A stretch of DNA of 64,000 bases, taken from the NCBI GenBank assembly GCA_020635275.1, contig JACKAA010000003.1, forward strand, positions 434,001-498,000, read 5' to 3'. The DNA comes from Ignavibacteriales bacterium. Lineage in GTDB: Bacteria > Bacteroidota > Ignavibacteria > Ignavibacteriales > Melioribacteraceae. The notes below the pieces were generated by a model. It worked only from the letters and a program-made list of their open reading frames with translations. It ran no database searches and was not told where the DNA came from. Made by a program: the position numbers and the translations under genes. Positions 43,512-53,211 of this stretch are shown one piece after another (position 1 is the first letter of the stretch; each line of letters starts with the position of its first letter).

Positions 43512-45883
43512 CAGTATTTATTTATCTTTTTTCTAACATCTTTAGCGGAATTAAAATTATCGTAAGGTCCAAGTCTAATTCTATAATACACTGCATTTAA
43601 TTCTTCAACAAAAGATTCAATTATTTTACCGCTGTACTTTTTCTTAATTAACTTACCTAATTCTTCCTCTGCAATTTCTTTTGATTTCCATGAGGAAACT
43701 TGAACAAAATATTCATTTCCAATCTTAAAAATATCCCGAGAAATAATTTGTTCATTGTCAGATTTAGAAACTACATTTTTATTTATTTTTTCTTGAATTG
43801 TTTTATTAGTGGAAGTTGAATCATCGGTTTCAGTACTATTATTTATTGAAGTTTTTATAGAATCGTCTATTTCTAAATTTGCTTCAGATGAAATTATTGT
43901 CTCCTCAACCCCTGTGATATTCTGTGAACTATTAGTATTGTTAATTGAATCTTGAATTGCCTGCAGTCTTTGCTGTTCTTGTTTATAGCCGCCAAGTTTA
44001 TTTTGAATTGATTTTGCGTATTCACTTGTTTTGTACTCGTTCATTAATCTATCATAAACTGAAGCAGCAGAATCCGGCATTTTTAAATCATTTTCCAGTA
44101 TAAACCCAATAGTATAAAGTGATTTTGAAGCATAAATTGATTTAGGATTTTCCTTATAAATATCAAAAAGTCTGTTTATAGCTTTCTGATATTTCAATGA
44201 ATCATAAATAGCTTCTGCTACTATGTATTCTTCTTCTACTGGATCTTTATTAAAATCATAAAGAGGTTTCCCAATCTGTTTTGCAGCTTCATTTCTAATA
44301 GGATCAAATTGAAATTTATTATAAACTAATGTAAACATACTATCAGCTTTTTGTTTATTCTGCTTGATAGCATAATAATTTCCCATTGCAAATAAAGTTT
44401 GAGCTTGGTTAGGATTATTCTCTTTTTCTTGAAGCGATAATGTATAATAATAAAAAGCTGAATCCGGATTATCAAATTCAGAGAAAAGTAAATTGGCTAG
44501 CTCAAAATAATATCTGCTATTTAATGCATGAACTGAATCAGCTGATATTTTTGGTCTTTGAGGCATTTTATATTTTGTATTTAATTGCTGATTTCTGTTC
44601 AGTTTACTATTTTGATTTTTATTTGGATTGCTTGCTGCTTTTATTGAATCTAATTTTAGCAATTCAACATAGTCAAGTGAGTCTTGAATAAATGAATTAT
44701 TATCAGTCAAATATAATAGCTGCTTTTCCAAGTCATCTAATTTTTCATGAAAAGAAATATATTTGTTGAGTAAAACTGATTTTTTTTGAGCTAATAATTT
44801 TAATTCTTGAGGTGCACCTGATGAAGCAGTTTTTTTGTAAAATACTAGGGCGCTATCATAATCATTATAAAAATTTTCTAAAATTTCTGCTCTATAAAAA
44901 CCTGAAATCCCTCCGGATTCAGTACTTTTATAAGTTGTATCAACATAAGTAAATTTGTCAAATGCTTTATCAATTTCATTCTTATCATAAAATATTTTAC
45001 CTATTTCTAAATCAATATCTCCCCAACTATCTGAAAATTTATCTTCATCCCTAAGTTCTTGAAGTAATTCTAAACTTTGATCTTCTTCTCCAAGTTCACC
45101 TTTAAGTTTAGCTACTTCAAATTTACTATTGAAATCAATTTCAAAAGTCGGTGCATATTCATCAACTTCAATAAATGCTTTTTCTGCCAGCTCATATTCC
45201 TCGCTAATTTTATACATCAGACCCATTTCATATAGCACAGCAGCTCTTAACTCATCATCTATTTCTGCATTTAAAAATTGATTAATTTCACTTATGGCAC
45301 TGCTAAATTCCTTATTATAAATCAAATAACCAATTTTACTTCTATAAGTATCAATGAGTATTTGGTTTTCCTCATTTTCAATAGCTTTTGTTTTTACTTC
45401 ATCCAATAATCGTAGTGCTTTATTAAATTCTCTCATTTGAAGCAATGTTTTAGCTGTCCAAAGTTCATTTTCCAGTAAGAGTTCTGAATCTTCAATAGTT
45501 GATAATTCATTAAACTTTCTTAAAGCACGTGAATAATTCTGCTGATAATAAAAACTTTTACCGGTCATTATTAAAGCTTCACTAACGTAATCAGATTCTT
45601 TATTATGCTGAAGAATTGCTGATGTTTTTTCAATTACCTCATTTAGATCTTTACTTATATTACTATTTATTGGCTTCTCTTCATAAGCAAATAATTCTTT
45701 TCTTTCTTCTAATATTTTTTCTTCGGCTTCTGTAAATATTTTATTTGCATTGTAATATGTATTAAAATATGTTTTGAAATTTGTCCACATACTACAACCA
45801 GAAATAAAAACAATTAATAACAAAGACAGAATTAAACTTCGTGTATTTAATTTCTGATTTTGATATTTAGAAAAAATATTCAA
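43511..45883 (-). CDS. TPR lipoprotein with C-terminal SPOR domain
   Basis: A large cell-envelope protein. The likely start is TTG at 45883, after the secA stop, with AGAGAA before it, giving 790 aa; an ATG at 45913 overlaps secA. A lipoprotein signal is followed by SGCSMW, so Cys is lipidated. The body carries many TPR-like repeats (NKIFTEAEEKI, YEKSFKVAFEI type). The C-terminal SPOR domain (FVQVSSWKSKEIAEEELGKL, YRIRLGPYDNFNSAKDV) binds denuded peptidoglycan at division sites. The layout resembles PorW/SprE gliding/T9SS proteins, but that is an inference. Confidence 0.82.
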   Translation of the reverse strand: MNIFSKYQNQKLNTRSLILSLLLIVFISGCSMWTNFKTYFNTYYNANKIFTEAEEKILEERKELFAYEEKPINSNISKDLNEVIEKTSAILQHNKESDYVSEALIMTGKSFYYQQNYSRALRKFNELSTIEDSELLLENELWTAKTLLQMREFNKALRLLDEVKTKAIENEENQILIDTYRSKIGYLIYNKEFSSAISEINQFLNAEIDDELRAAVLYEMGLMYKISEEYELAEKAFIEVDEYAPTFEIDFNSKFEVAKLKGELGEEDQSLELLQELRDEDKFSDSWGDIDLEIGKIFYDKNEIDKAFDKFTYVDTTYKSTESGGISGFYRAEILENFYNDYDSALVFYKKTASSGAPQELKLLAQKKSVLLNKYISFHEKLDDLEKQLLYLTDNNSFIQDSLDYVELLKLDSIKAASNPNKNQNSKLNRNQQLNTKYKMPQRPKISADSVHALNSRYYFELANLLFSEFDNPDSAFYYYTLSLQEKENNPNQAQTLFAMGNYYAIKQNKQKADSMFTLVYNKFQFDPIRNEAAKQIGKPLYDFNKDPVEEEYIVAEAIYDSLKYQKAINRLFDIYKENPKSIYASKSLYTIGFILENDLKMPDSAASVYDRLMNEYKTSEYAKSIQNKLGGYKQEQQRLQAIQDSINNTNSSQNITGVEETIISSEANLEIDDSIKTSINNSTETDDSTSTNKTIQEKINKNVVSKSDNEQIISRDIFKIGNEYFVQVSSWKSKEIAEEELGKLIKKKYSGKIIESFVEELNAVYYRIRLGPYDNFNSAKDVRKKINKY

Positions 45884-45894
45884 TTTACATTCTC

Positions 45895-48800
45895 TTAATT
45901 TTGACCATGACAATTCTTATATTTTTTTCCGCTGCCGCAAGGACAAGGTTCATTTCTGCCAACTTTTTGTTCAACACGCACTGGTTGCTGTTTTCCTCTA
46001 TTTGCACTTTCTTTAGCAGTTTCAGATGTCTGTAAACCCATGTTTTGAGAAGAATCTTTTATTGTCTGCATTCTTTGTTGCCTTGCTCTTCTAGCTTGCA
46101 CATCATTAGGTTCTTGAGGGAAAAATTTAAAGCAGAAAGAGACAATATCATTTCTAACTTCACCAATTAATGAAACAAATAGATGGAATGCTTCAGATTT
46201 ATATTCAACCAGAGGATCTTTTTGGCCATAAGCTCTTAATCCAATACCTTCTTTCAGGTCATCCATTTCTCTTAAATGCTCTTTCCACTTTTCATCAATA
46301 ACACTTAATACAGCGTATCTTTCCAATCTAGCCATTAATTCTGAGCCAATCATTTCTTCTTTTCTTGAATAGAATTCTTTTGCGGCATTATATATTTCTT
46401 CTTTTATACCATCTTTACCTTTTGCTTCAAAGTTTTCAGGTTGTAATTTTACTTCAATAAGCAAATGTTGCAATAAATCAGTTTTCAATCCTTCAACATT
46501 TACATCATCAAAATATTTATCCATTAACTCATCTAAATATTCATCCAACAATTCAAATACTTCTGTTTTTAATCTTTCACCTTCTAATGCACGTTGTCTC
46601 CTTTTGTAAATAACTTCCCTTTGTTGATTCATTACATCGTCGTATTCTAGAAGTCTTTTTCTGATTGCAAAGTTATTTTCTTCAACTTTTTTCTGAGCAC
46701 GTTCAACAGATTTAGTTATCATTGGGTGGGTCAATGCTTCACCTTCTTCAAATCCAATTCTGCTCATCACGCTTGTTACTCTATCTGAACTGAACAATCT
46801 CATTAAATCATCTTCAAGTGATATATAAAATTTTGAGGTTCCAGGATCTCCTTGACGACCTGCACGACCTCTCAACTGACGATCGATTCGTCTAGATTCA
46901 TGTCTTTCGGTTCCTAAAATATATAGTCCGCCTTTATCTTTTACTCCTTCACCTAATTTAATATCTGTACCACGACCAGCCATGTTGGTCGCAATAGTAA
47001 CAGCACCAGGCTGACCGGCAAAAGCAACTATTTCAGCCTCACTTTTATGCTGTTTTGCGTTTAATACATTGTGAGAAATACCTTGTCTTTTTAACATTCT
47101 ACTTATTGTTTCCGAAAGTTCAACACTTGTGGTTCCTACAAGTACCGGACGTCTATCGTCTTTTAATTCTTTTATTTTATCAAGAACTGCATTTAATTTT
47201 TCTCTTTTTGTTCTGTAAATTAAATCATCTTGATCATCTCTCGCAATTGGTCTATTTGTAGGAATAACAACTACTTCAAGTTTATAAATTTCTAAAAATT
47301 CTCCTTCTTCAGTTTCGGCAGTACCTGTCATTCCCGCTAATTTTTTATATAATCTAAAATAATTTTGAAGAGTAATTGTTGCCATTGTTTGAGTATCGCG
47401 TTCAACCTTAACATTTTCTTTTGCTTCAATAGCTTGGTGTAATCCATCAGAATATCTTCTACCTGGTAAAACACGACCGGTAAATTCATCAACAATAGCT
47501 ATTTTTCCATCTTCGGTTATAACATACTCATCATCTTTCTCAAAAAGACTATAAGCTTTAAGCAATTGATTAATTGTGTGGATTCTATCCATCCTTTCAC
47601 TATAAAGATGATAAAGTTCATCTTTCTTTTTTAACTTTTCCTCTGCCGATAAATTTTCATCGCTGTCAATTTTTACTGATTCAGTACCCAAATCAGGTAA
47701 AACAAAAAATTCTTTCCCTTCAGATGAACCGACTGCTAATTCCTCACGACCTTTTTCAGTCAAATTGATGGAATTATTTTTTTCATCAATAGCAAAGAAT
47801 AATTCTTCATCAATTTCCGGCATTCTTTTTTCTTTTTCTCTTAAAAATTCAAGCTCAGTAGTACTCATCAATTTTTTATATTCAGGTTCACTGAATAATT
47901 TTGCTAACTTTTTGTTTTTTGGAAATCCTCTGTGGGCTCTTAACAAATTTATGCCGGCTTGTTCTTTATCACCACCATCATTTAACAATTTTTCCGCATC
48001 TTGCACAATTGATGCAACTAAACTTGATTGTTTTCTAAATAATCTTTCTACCTTAGGTTTCATTTCATCAAATTTATGTTCTGTGTTACCAACCGGACCA
48101 GAAATAATTAATGGTGTTCTTGCTTCATCAATTAAAACAGAGTCGACCTCATCAACTATAGCATAATTGTGAACTCTTTGTACACAATTTTCTTTAGCGA
48201 TAGACATATTATCTCTTAAGTAATCAAAACCGAACTCATTATTAGTTCCATAAGTAATATCACAATGATAGATTTCTTTTCTGAACTCAGTATCCATTGT
48301 GTTCAGAATACATCCCACAGTTAAACCATGAAATTTAAATACTTCGCCCATCCATTCACTATCACGTTTTGCCAAATAATCGTTTACAGTAACAACATGA
48401 ACACCTCTGCCGGTCAATGCATTTAAATAAATTGGTAAAGTTGCAACAAGTGTTTTACCTTCACCGGTTGCCATTTCTGCAATCTTCCCTTGATGCAATA
48501 CAACACCGCCAATAAGCTGCACATCATAAGGGACCATATTCCAAGTAATTTTACTGCCTGCGGCATCCCATGATTTCCCAACTAATCTTTCGCATGTAGA
48601 TTTTACAACTGCAAAAGCTTCCGGCATAATCTCATCAAGTACTTCTTCATACTTAGCATCAAGTTCTTCATTTAAATTTGCCAACTCATCGTGAACTTCG
48701 TCAATATCACCTTCAAAATTATCCGATTGTAATCCTTCTTTTAATTCATCAATTTTTGATCTTAGCTCGGATGTCGTGTCATTTATTTTATTCTTAAATT

Positions 48801-48945
48801 CTGCAGTTTTATTTTTTAATTCATCATCTGATAAATTTTTAAGGTTTTCATAATGCGAATTAATTTCGTCAACTAAAGGCCATAAATCTTTTAAAGCGCG
48901 TGTATTCTTATCACCAAAAACCTTTTTAATTAAACCAGTAATCAT
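45895..48945 (-). CDS. secA: preprotein translocase SecA
   Basis: ATPase that drives protein export through SecYEG. Full length at 1016 aa. Walker A MATGEGKTLVATLP (about residue 158), DEVDSVLIDEARTPLIISGP, and GRGTDIKLGEGV with helicase motifs. The long insertion after the nucleotide-binding domain I is larger than in E. coli. The C-terminal zinc motif CPCGSGKKYKNCH is present, suggesting SecB-type binding. It is the first gene of the unit with the TPR-SPOR gene. Confidence 0.98.
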   Translation of the reverse strand: MITGLIKKVFGDKNTRALKDLWPLVDEINSHYENLKNLSDDELKNKTAEFKNKINDTTSELRSKIDELKEGLQSDNFEGDIDEVHDELANLNEELDAKYEEVLDEIMPEAFAVVKSTCERLVGKSWDAAGSKITWNMVPYDVQLIGGVVLHQGKIAEMATGEGKTLVATLPIYLNALTGRGVHVVTVNDYLAKRDSEWMGEVFKFHGLTVGCILNTMDTEFRKEIYHCDITYGTNNEFGFDYLRDNMSIAKENCVQRVHNYAIVDEVDSVLIDEARTPLIISGPVGNTEHKFDEMKPKVERLFRKQSSLVASIVQDAEKLLNDGGDKEQAGINLLRAHRGFPKNKKLAKLFSEPEYKKLMSTTELEFLREKEKRMPEIDEELFFAIDEKNNSINLTEKGREELAVGSSEGKEFFVLPDLGTESVKIDSDENLSAEEKLKKKDELYHLYSERMDRIHTINQLLKAYSLFEKDDEYVITEDGKIAIVDEFTGRVLPGRRYSDGLHQAIEAKENVKVERDTQTMATITLQNYFRLYKKLAGMTGTAETEEGEFLEIYKLEVVVIPTNRPIARDDQDDLIYRTKREKLNAVLDKIKELKDDRRPVLVGTTSVELSETISRMLKRQGISHNVLNAKQHKSEAEIVAFAGQPGAVTIATNMAGRGTDIKLGEGVKDKGGLYILGTERHESRRIDRQLRGRAGRQGDPGTSKFYISLEDDLMRLFSSDRVTSVMSRIGFEEGEALTHPMITKSVERAQKKVEENNFAIRKRLLEYDDVMNQQREVIYKRRQRALEGERLKTEVFELLDEYLDELMDKYFDDVNVEGLKTDLLQHLLIEVKLQPENFEAKGKDGIKEEIYNAAKEFYSRKEEMIGSELMARLERYAVLSVIDEKWKEHLREMDDLKEGIGLRAYGQKDPLVEYKSEAFHLFVSLIGEVRNDIVSFCFKFFPQEPNDVQARRARQQRMQTIKDSSQNMGLQTSETAKESANRGKQQPVRVEQKVGRNEPCPCGSGKKYKNCHGQN

Positions 48946-49002
48946 TCTTTTTACTCCATTTTTTCGGAATTTTAAAGGTAATTAAAGGAGGTTTGAAATG
49001 CA

Positions 49003-49050
49003 ATGAACGGCAGTTTAACTAAATATTTAACTTTTATATTATTGAATTGA
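49003..49050 (+). other. short ORF with strong Shine-Dalgarno
   Basis: AAAGGAGG (48984-48991) is followed by ATG CAA TGA, and an overlapping ATG (49003) that opens a 15-codon reading frame. The peptide would be MNGSLTKYLTFILLN. It lies between secA and arfB. It could be a leader peptide or chance, since such short frames are common. Confidence 0.2.
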
Positions 49051-49159
49051 TACATTAATGGTAATTTTTTTTTACTTAATTTTATGAATATAACTTTTGA
49101 TTGAAAGTCAAAAATTTTTACTGTTCTTAAAGAGTATATTTATTTTTAACCAATTCTAT

Positions 49160-49582
49160 ATGATCAGAATAACCAAAAATATTTCGATTAATGAATCAGA
49201 ATTAAAATTCAATTTTATCCGTTCTTCCGGCCCTGGCGGTCAGAATGTTAATAAAGTTTCAACTGCAGTTCAAATAAAATTCGATGTAATAAATTCAATG
49301 AATTTACCGGATTATGTTAAGAACATGATTTTTAAAAAAGCTGGCAGGAAAATTTCTAAGGATGGAATTATTACGATTGAAGCTAAAAGATTTAGAACTC
49401 AAGAAAAAAATAGACTTGATGCAATTGAAAGGCTGGTTAAGTTAATTAGTGATTCTGCAGTTATACTTAAAAAACGTAAAAAAACTAAACCCGGTTTATT
49501 AGCAATTGAAAAACGAATTAGTGATAAAAAGAAAAGATCCCAATTAAAAAATCAAAGGGATAAGAAAAAGTATATTGATTAA
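49160..49582 (+). CDS. arfB: alternative ribosome-rescue factor ArfB (YaeJ)
   Basis: Peptidyl-tRNA hydrolase that frees ribosomes stalled on broken mRNA. The start ATG at 49160 is chosen because the family begins there (MIRITKNISI); an upstream frame adds 21 unlike residues. The GGQ motif is at residues 26-28 in RSSGPGGQNVNK. The basic C-terminus (KKRSQLKNQRDKKKY) fits the mRNA-channel helix. Length 140 aa is typical. It overlaps or abuts the next gene. Confidence 0.93.
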   Translation: MIRITKNISINESELKFNFIRSSGPGGQNVNKVSTAVQIKFDVINSMNLPDYVKNMIFKKAGRKISKDGIITIEAKRFRTQEKNRLDAIERLVKLISDSAVILKKRKKTKPGLLAIEKRISDKKKRSQLKNQRDKKKYID

Positions 49583-49598
49583 AAGATTGGAGCAAAAA

Positions 49599-50966
49599 GT
49601 GCCGAATAGCAATTTTGAATTATTTAAAAGTAAAATGAAATCGGAACAATTACCTGAAATTGTAATAGATAACTTTAATTATTATTATAACCAGCTTATA
49701 AATGGTGAATCCGGGATGTTGGCGGAGTCTGAAATTCTTCCTGTTGATAATTTAGAATCATTAGAAAATCTGTCCGATAATTATCAAGATCAAGGTAATG
49801 CAGTATTGCAGAAAAGTGTTCTAATAAAATTGAATGGCGGTTTGGGAACAAGTATGGGATTGAGTGAAGCCAAATCTCTATTAAAAATTAAAAATGAATT
49901 TACTTTTTTAGATATTATAGCAAAGCAAACAGAATACAGCAAAACTCCTTTGGTTTTAATGAATAGCTTCAACACCCAAAAAAAATCATTGGAATTGTTA
50001 AATAAATATTCTCAATTGAAATCAAATATACCTTTAGATTTTTTACAACATAAAATCCCAAAAATTTGTGCCGAAACATATAAACCAATTTCTTATTCTG
50101 AAAATTCTGAACTTGAATGGTGTCCACCTGGACATGGTGAAATTTATACTGCATTAGTAACAAGCGGAATGTTACGTACATTACTTGAAAATAATATTGA
50201 ATATGCATTTATTTCAAATTCCGATAACCTTGGGGCAGCTATTGATCTTAAAATTTTAGGTTATGTTTCACAAAACAATTTCCCTTTTTTAATGGAAGTT
50301 GCTGACAGGACTGAAGCGGATAAGAAAGGCGGCCATTTAGCAAAATTATCAAATGGACAATTAATTTTAAGGGAAGCTGCTCAATGTCCGGAAAATGATA
50401 TAAATGATTTTCAAAATATTCAAAAGCACAAGTACTTTAACACTAATAACATTTGGATAAATCTTAAGGCATTAAAAAAACTAATGGAAGAAAACAATAA
50501 TATTTTGGGTCTTCCTATGATAGTTAATAAGAAAACTGTTAATCCAAGAGAACCAAAATCTGCAAAGGTATTTCAACTTGAAACCGCAATGGGCTCAGCA
50601 ATTTCTACCATTAAAAGTGCCACGGCTTTAGTTGTTCCAAGAACAAGATTTGCTCCAGTAAAAACAACAGAAGATCTTTTAGCTGTCAGGTCTGATAATT
50701 ATATATTAACTGAAGATTTTAGAGTAGTTGTTAATCCTGAGAGAAAACTAAAACCTTTAAAGATTTCACTAGACTCAAATTATTATAAATTGGTTGATGA
50801 TTTAGATAATAGAATTCCAAATCCGCCATCTTTAGTACAATGTGAAGAATTGACTATTAAAGGTAATTTTAAATTTGGAAGCAATATTAAAATTGTAGGA
50901 AAAGTTAAACTGGAGAACTTGAAAGAAATTCAAGAAATTATACGAGAGAATACAACTATACAGTAA
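49599..50966 (+). CDS. UTP-glucose-1-phosphate uridylyltransferase, UDPGP type 1
   Basis: Makes UDP-glucose from UTP and glucose-1-phosphate. This is the eukaryotic-type (UDPGP family) enzyme, not the bacterial GalU. The nucleotide loop is LNGGLGTSMGLSEAKSLL, then FISNSDNLGAAID and the AAQCPENDINDF segment. The start is GTG at 49599 with TTGGAG before it, giving 455 aa; an upstream TTG overlaps arfB by 8 bases. Such genes do occur in Bacteroidota-type bacteria. Function as UGPase is fairly clear; the UDP-N-acetylhexosamine alternative is less likely. Confidence 0.82.
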   Translation: MPNSNFELFKSKMKSEQLPEIVIDNFNYYYNQLINGESGMLAESEILPVDNLESLENLSDNYQDQGNAVLQKSVLIKLNGGLGTSMGLSEAKSLLKIKNEFTFLDIIAKQTEYSKTPLVLMNSFNTQKKSLELLNKYSQLKSNIPLDFLQHKIPKICAETYKPISYSENSELEWCPPGHGEIYTALVTSGMLRTLLENNIEYAFISNSDNLGAAIDLKILGYVSQNNFPFLMEVADRTEADKKGGHLAKLSNGQLILREAAQCPENDINDFQNIQKHKYFNTNNIWINLKALKKLMEENNNILGLPMIVNKKTVNPREPKSAKVFQLETAMGSAISTIKSATALVVPRTRFAPVKTTEDLLAVRSDNYILTEDFRVVVNPERKLKPLKISLDSNYYKLVDDLDNRIPNPPSLVQCEELTIKGNFKFGSNIKIVGKVKLENLKEIQEIIRENTTIQ

Positions 50967-50978
50967 TTAGAAGAATAT

Positions 50979-51707
50979 TTAAAAACTTTTTTGAAAGTTA
51001 ACTTTAAAATTTGCCATTGAATTTGAATTAAAATTGTTGCCAAAATTTAAATTCCAACCAAGATCATTACTTTGTCTTTTGTTATAGGCATTTACTGATC
51101 TAACAGCAAAAATTGCACTAACAATTCTGTTTAAGATTAATGCTCCAACAGCAAATCTTACATTATTTTTTGCATTTTCACTTGAAGTCCACAAATTACG
51201 ATAATCTTTTCTTTGTGTTTCCGTGTTCCATGCCCAATAGTGAGATTCTGTATTATAAACTGCATCAAAATCTCTATTTAATTCTTGCTCAGTATTAAAT
51301 TGTTCAACATTCTCATAAATACCAATATTTGCAAAAAATGCATCATCCTTTCCATTTAGATTTACATTCCCATAAGCTTGAGCAAAATCTTTATAGTCAT
51401 TTTCTTTCATGTTACCATAAACTGAAATTCCGGAAAAGACTCCCCATAAAACTCCATCTGTGATTGTAAAATATTTTCCTGTAGAAAAATCATCTGCATA
51501 TAAATGTCCCATTCCAGGTAATAAAACAGAATATAGAATTGCCATTCCAGGGCTTTTCTTTTCAAAATTATTATTAAGCAAATCTATTTTTTGAGAGTTG
51601 GAATTAATCATCAAATTACTTTTAATTGATAATAATTGATTAGAATTTTGTGCAAATAAATTTGAGGAAATTATATAAAGAGAAATGATAATAATTATTT
51701 TTTTCAT
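50979..51707 (-). CDS. DUF5683-like exported protein
   Basis: A 242 aa protein with signal peptide (ending SSNLFAQN) and the segment MAILYSVLLPGMGHLYADD typical of the DUF5683 group of this phylum. It has two or three hydrophobic stretches and ends AVRSVNAYNKRQ then more Asn-rich residues. Its start overlaps the mtaB stop by 4 bases. The function is unknown. Confidence 0.78.
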   Translation of the reverse strand: MKKIIIIISLYIISSNLFAQNSNQLLSIKSNLMINSNSQKIDLLNNNFEKKSPGMAILYSVLLPGMGHLYADDFSTGKYFTITDGVLWGVFSGISVYGNMKENDYKDFAQAYGNVNLNGKDDAFFANIGIYENVEQFNTEQELNRDFDAVYNTESHYWAWNTETQRKDYRNLWTSSENAKNNVRFAVGALILNRIVSAIFAVRSVNAYNKRQSNDLGWNLNFGNNFNSNSMANFKVNFQKSF

Positions 51708-53032
51708 AGGGAATATTCAGTTGTTTTAAATTCAGGTTCCAATTCTTCAATTGAACATATATTTTCATTAACGTTTTTAATTTTAACAATTTTAAAATTA
51801 TTTGCCAAGTCAGAATGAAAGGGATATTTTACTTTTACATAGTTTGATGTAAAACCAAAAATATTAGTGTCTTTTTCAGAATCTTCAAATAAAACTTTTT
51901 GTTCGGTGCCAATCATATTTCTGTAAAATTTGTTTTTTAGCTTTTCACCCAAAATTCTTAACATAGCACTTCTTCTTTTTTTATCTTCAGCACTGACTTT
52001 ATCTTCCATTAAAATTGCTTTTGTATTTGGTCTTTCTGAGTAAGAAAACACATGCAAATACGAAATAGGTAATTCCTTTAAAAAATTATAAGTATCTAAA
52101 AAATCCTCTTCAGTTTCGCCAGGTGAACCAATAATTACATCAACACCTATTCCAACTTCCTTAATTTTATTTACGGCTTTTAATATTATTGATTTATAAT
52201 CAGAAGTATTATATCTGCGCTGCATCAATTTTAACATTTTATCACTTCCGCTTTGAAGCGGAATATGAAAATGATTGCACATTTTTTTGTTTTGAGCAAC
52301 TAAATCAAGTATTTCTTCGGTTAATAAATTTGGTTCAATAGAACTGATTCTAATTCTAAATTCACCATCAACAGCAATTAGTTTTTTCAAAAGTGAGTAT
52401 AGATTTGAATCATTATTTTTACCGTAATCCCCAACATTAACGCCGGTGAGAATTATTTCTTTATAACCTTTATCAACTAATTCCGTAAATTGTTTTACAG
52501 CTATTTCTTCAGCTAAGCTTCTGCTTTTTCCTCGCGCTAATGGAATTGTACAAAAAGTACATTTATAATCACATCCATCCTGAATTTTAAAGTAAGCTCT
52601 GGTTCGATCATCTGAATCTGTAGAAAATGCCGAGTTAAAATCATTTAAATGTTCTGCAGCATTTACATAGATACAGGATAATTGCTCCTTGGTGAAATCT
52701 TGGATTAGATCAAAAATTTTAAATTTTTCGTTGCTGCCTAAAACTGCATCAACTCCATCCATTTTTGAAATTTCATCTGCACGCAATTGCGCATAACAAC
52801 CAGTAACAATAATATAAGCATTTGGATTTTGGCGAAGGGCACGCCTAACAATTTGTCTGCAGTCTTTCTCTGCATTTTCGGTAACAGTGCATGTATTTAT
52901 TACATATACATCAGCTTTATCAAAAAAATCAATTTTTGTAAATCCATTATTGACAAATTCCTCTGATATTGTTGAGGTTTCTGAATAATTTAATTTACAA
53001 CCAAGAGTACAAAATGCAACTGTTTTGTTCAT
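51704..53032 (-). CDS. mtaB: tRNA (t6A37) methylthiotransferase
   Basis: Radical-SAM enzyme adding a methylthio group to t6A37 of tRNAs. The N-terminal Cys motifs CTLGCKLNYSET, CTVTENAEKDC and TGCYAQ bind one cluster. The radical-SAM CX3CX2C is CDYKCTFC followed by TIPLARGKSRS. The TRAM-like C-terminus is present. At 442 aa, typical. Four-base overlap with the DUF5683 gene. Confidence 0.93.
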   Translation of the reverse strand: MNKTVAFCTLGCKLNYSETSTISEEFVNNGFTKIDFFDKADVYVINTCTVTENAEKDCRQIVRRALRQNPNAYIIVTGCYAQLRADEISKMDGVDAVLGSNEKFKIFDLIQDFTKEQLSCIYVNAAEHLNDFNSAFSTDSDDRTRAYFKIQDGCDYKCTFCTIPLARGKSRSLAEEIAVKQFTELVDKGYKEIILTGVNVGDYGKNNDSNLYSLLKKLIAVDGEFRIRISSIEPNLLTEEILDLVAQNKKMCNHFHIPLQSGSDKMLKLMQRRYNTSDYKSIILKAVNKIKEVGIGVDVIIGSPGETEEDFLDTYNFLKELPISYLHVFSYSERPNTKAILMEDKVSAEDKKRRSAMLRILGEKLKNKFYRNMIGTEQKVLFEDSEKDTNIFGFTSNYVKVKYPFHSDLANNFKIVKIKNVNENICSIEELEPEFKTTEYSL

Positions 53033-53046
53033 TTATCCCATTTGCC

Positions 53047-53140
53047 ATTCCCGAATGTTTCCTCGATGAAATCATTCGAGGACAAGTTTATCGGGAATCT
53101 ATTAATTATGAAATTCCGGCTTAAATCATGCCGGAATAAC
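53047..53140. repeat. composite palindromic repeat
   Basis: ATTCCCGA (53047-53054) and TCGGGAAT (53091-53098) form an outer pair enclosing TCCTCGA/TCGAGGA. A second hairpin, ATTCCGGC (53113-53120) with GCCGGAAT (53130-53137), follows. The joint GGAATCTATT is shared with the 24256 element. It lies between rpsA and mtaB. Confidence 0.65.
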
Positions 53141-53162
53141 ATACAAATATATTAATAAAAAA

Positions 53163-53197
53163 AGGCTGCAATAAACATACAAGTTTAATTACAGCCT
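53163..53197 (-). terminator. terminator after rpsA
   Basis: AGGCTG (53163-53168) pairs with CAGCCT (53192-53197), and on the minus strand the stem is followed by TTTTTTTATT. Confidence 0.8.
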
Positions 53198-53211
53198 AAT
53201 TTAATAATCAA

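Noticed and set aside
47765..48166. Long open frame on the plus strand opposite secA
   Set aside because: It is antisense to a clear secA, lacks a ribosome site and any family motif. Similar antisense frames lie opposite recN, the PFL gene and others and are shadows of AT-rich coding DNA.
49003..49050. 15-codon ORF with strong Shine-Dalgarno as a gene
   Set aside because: Too short to judge. Listed at low confidence only.
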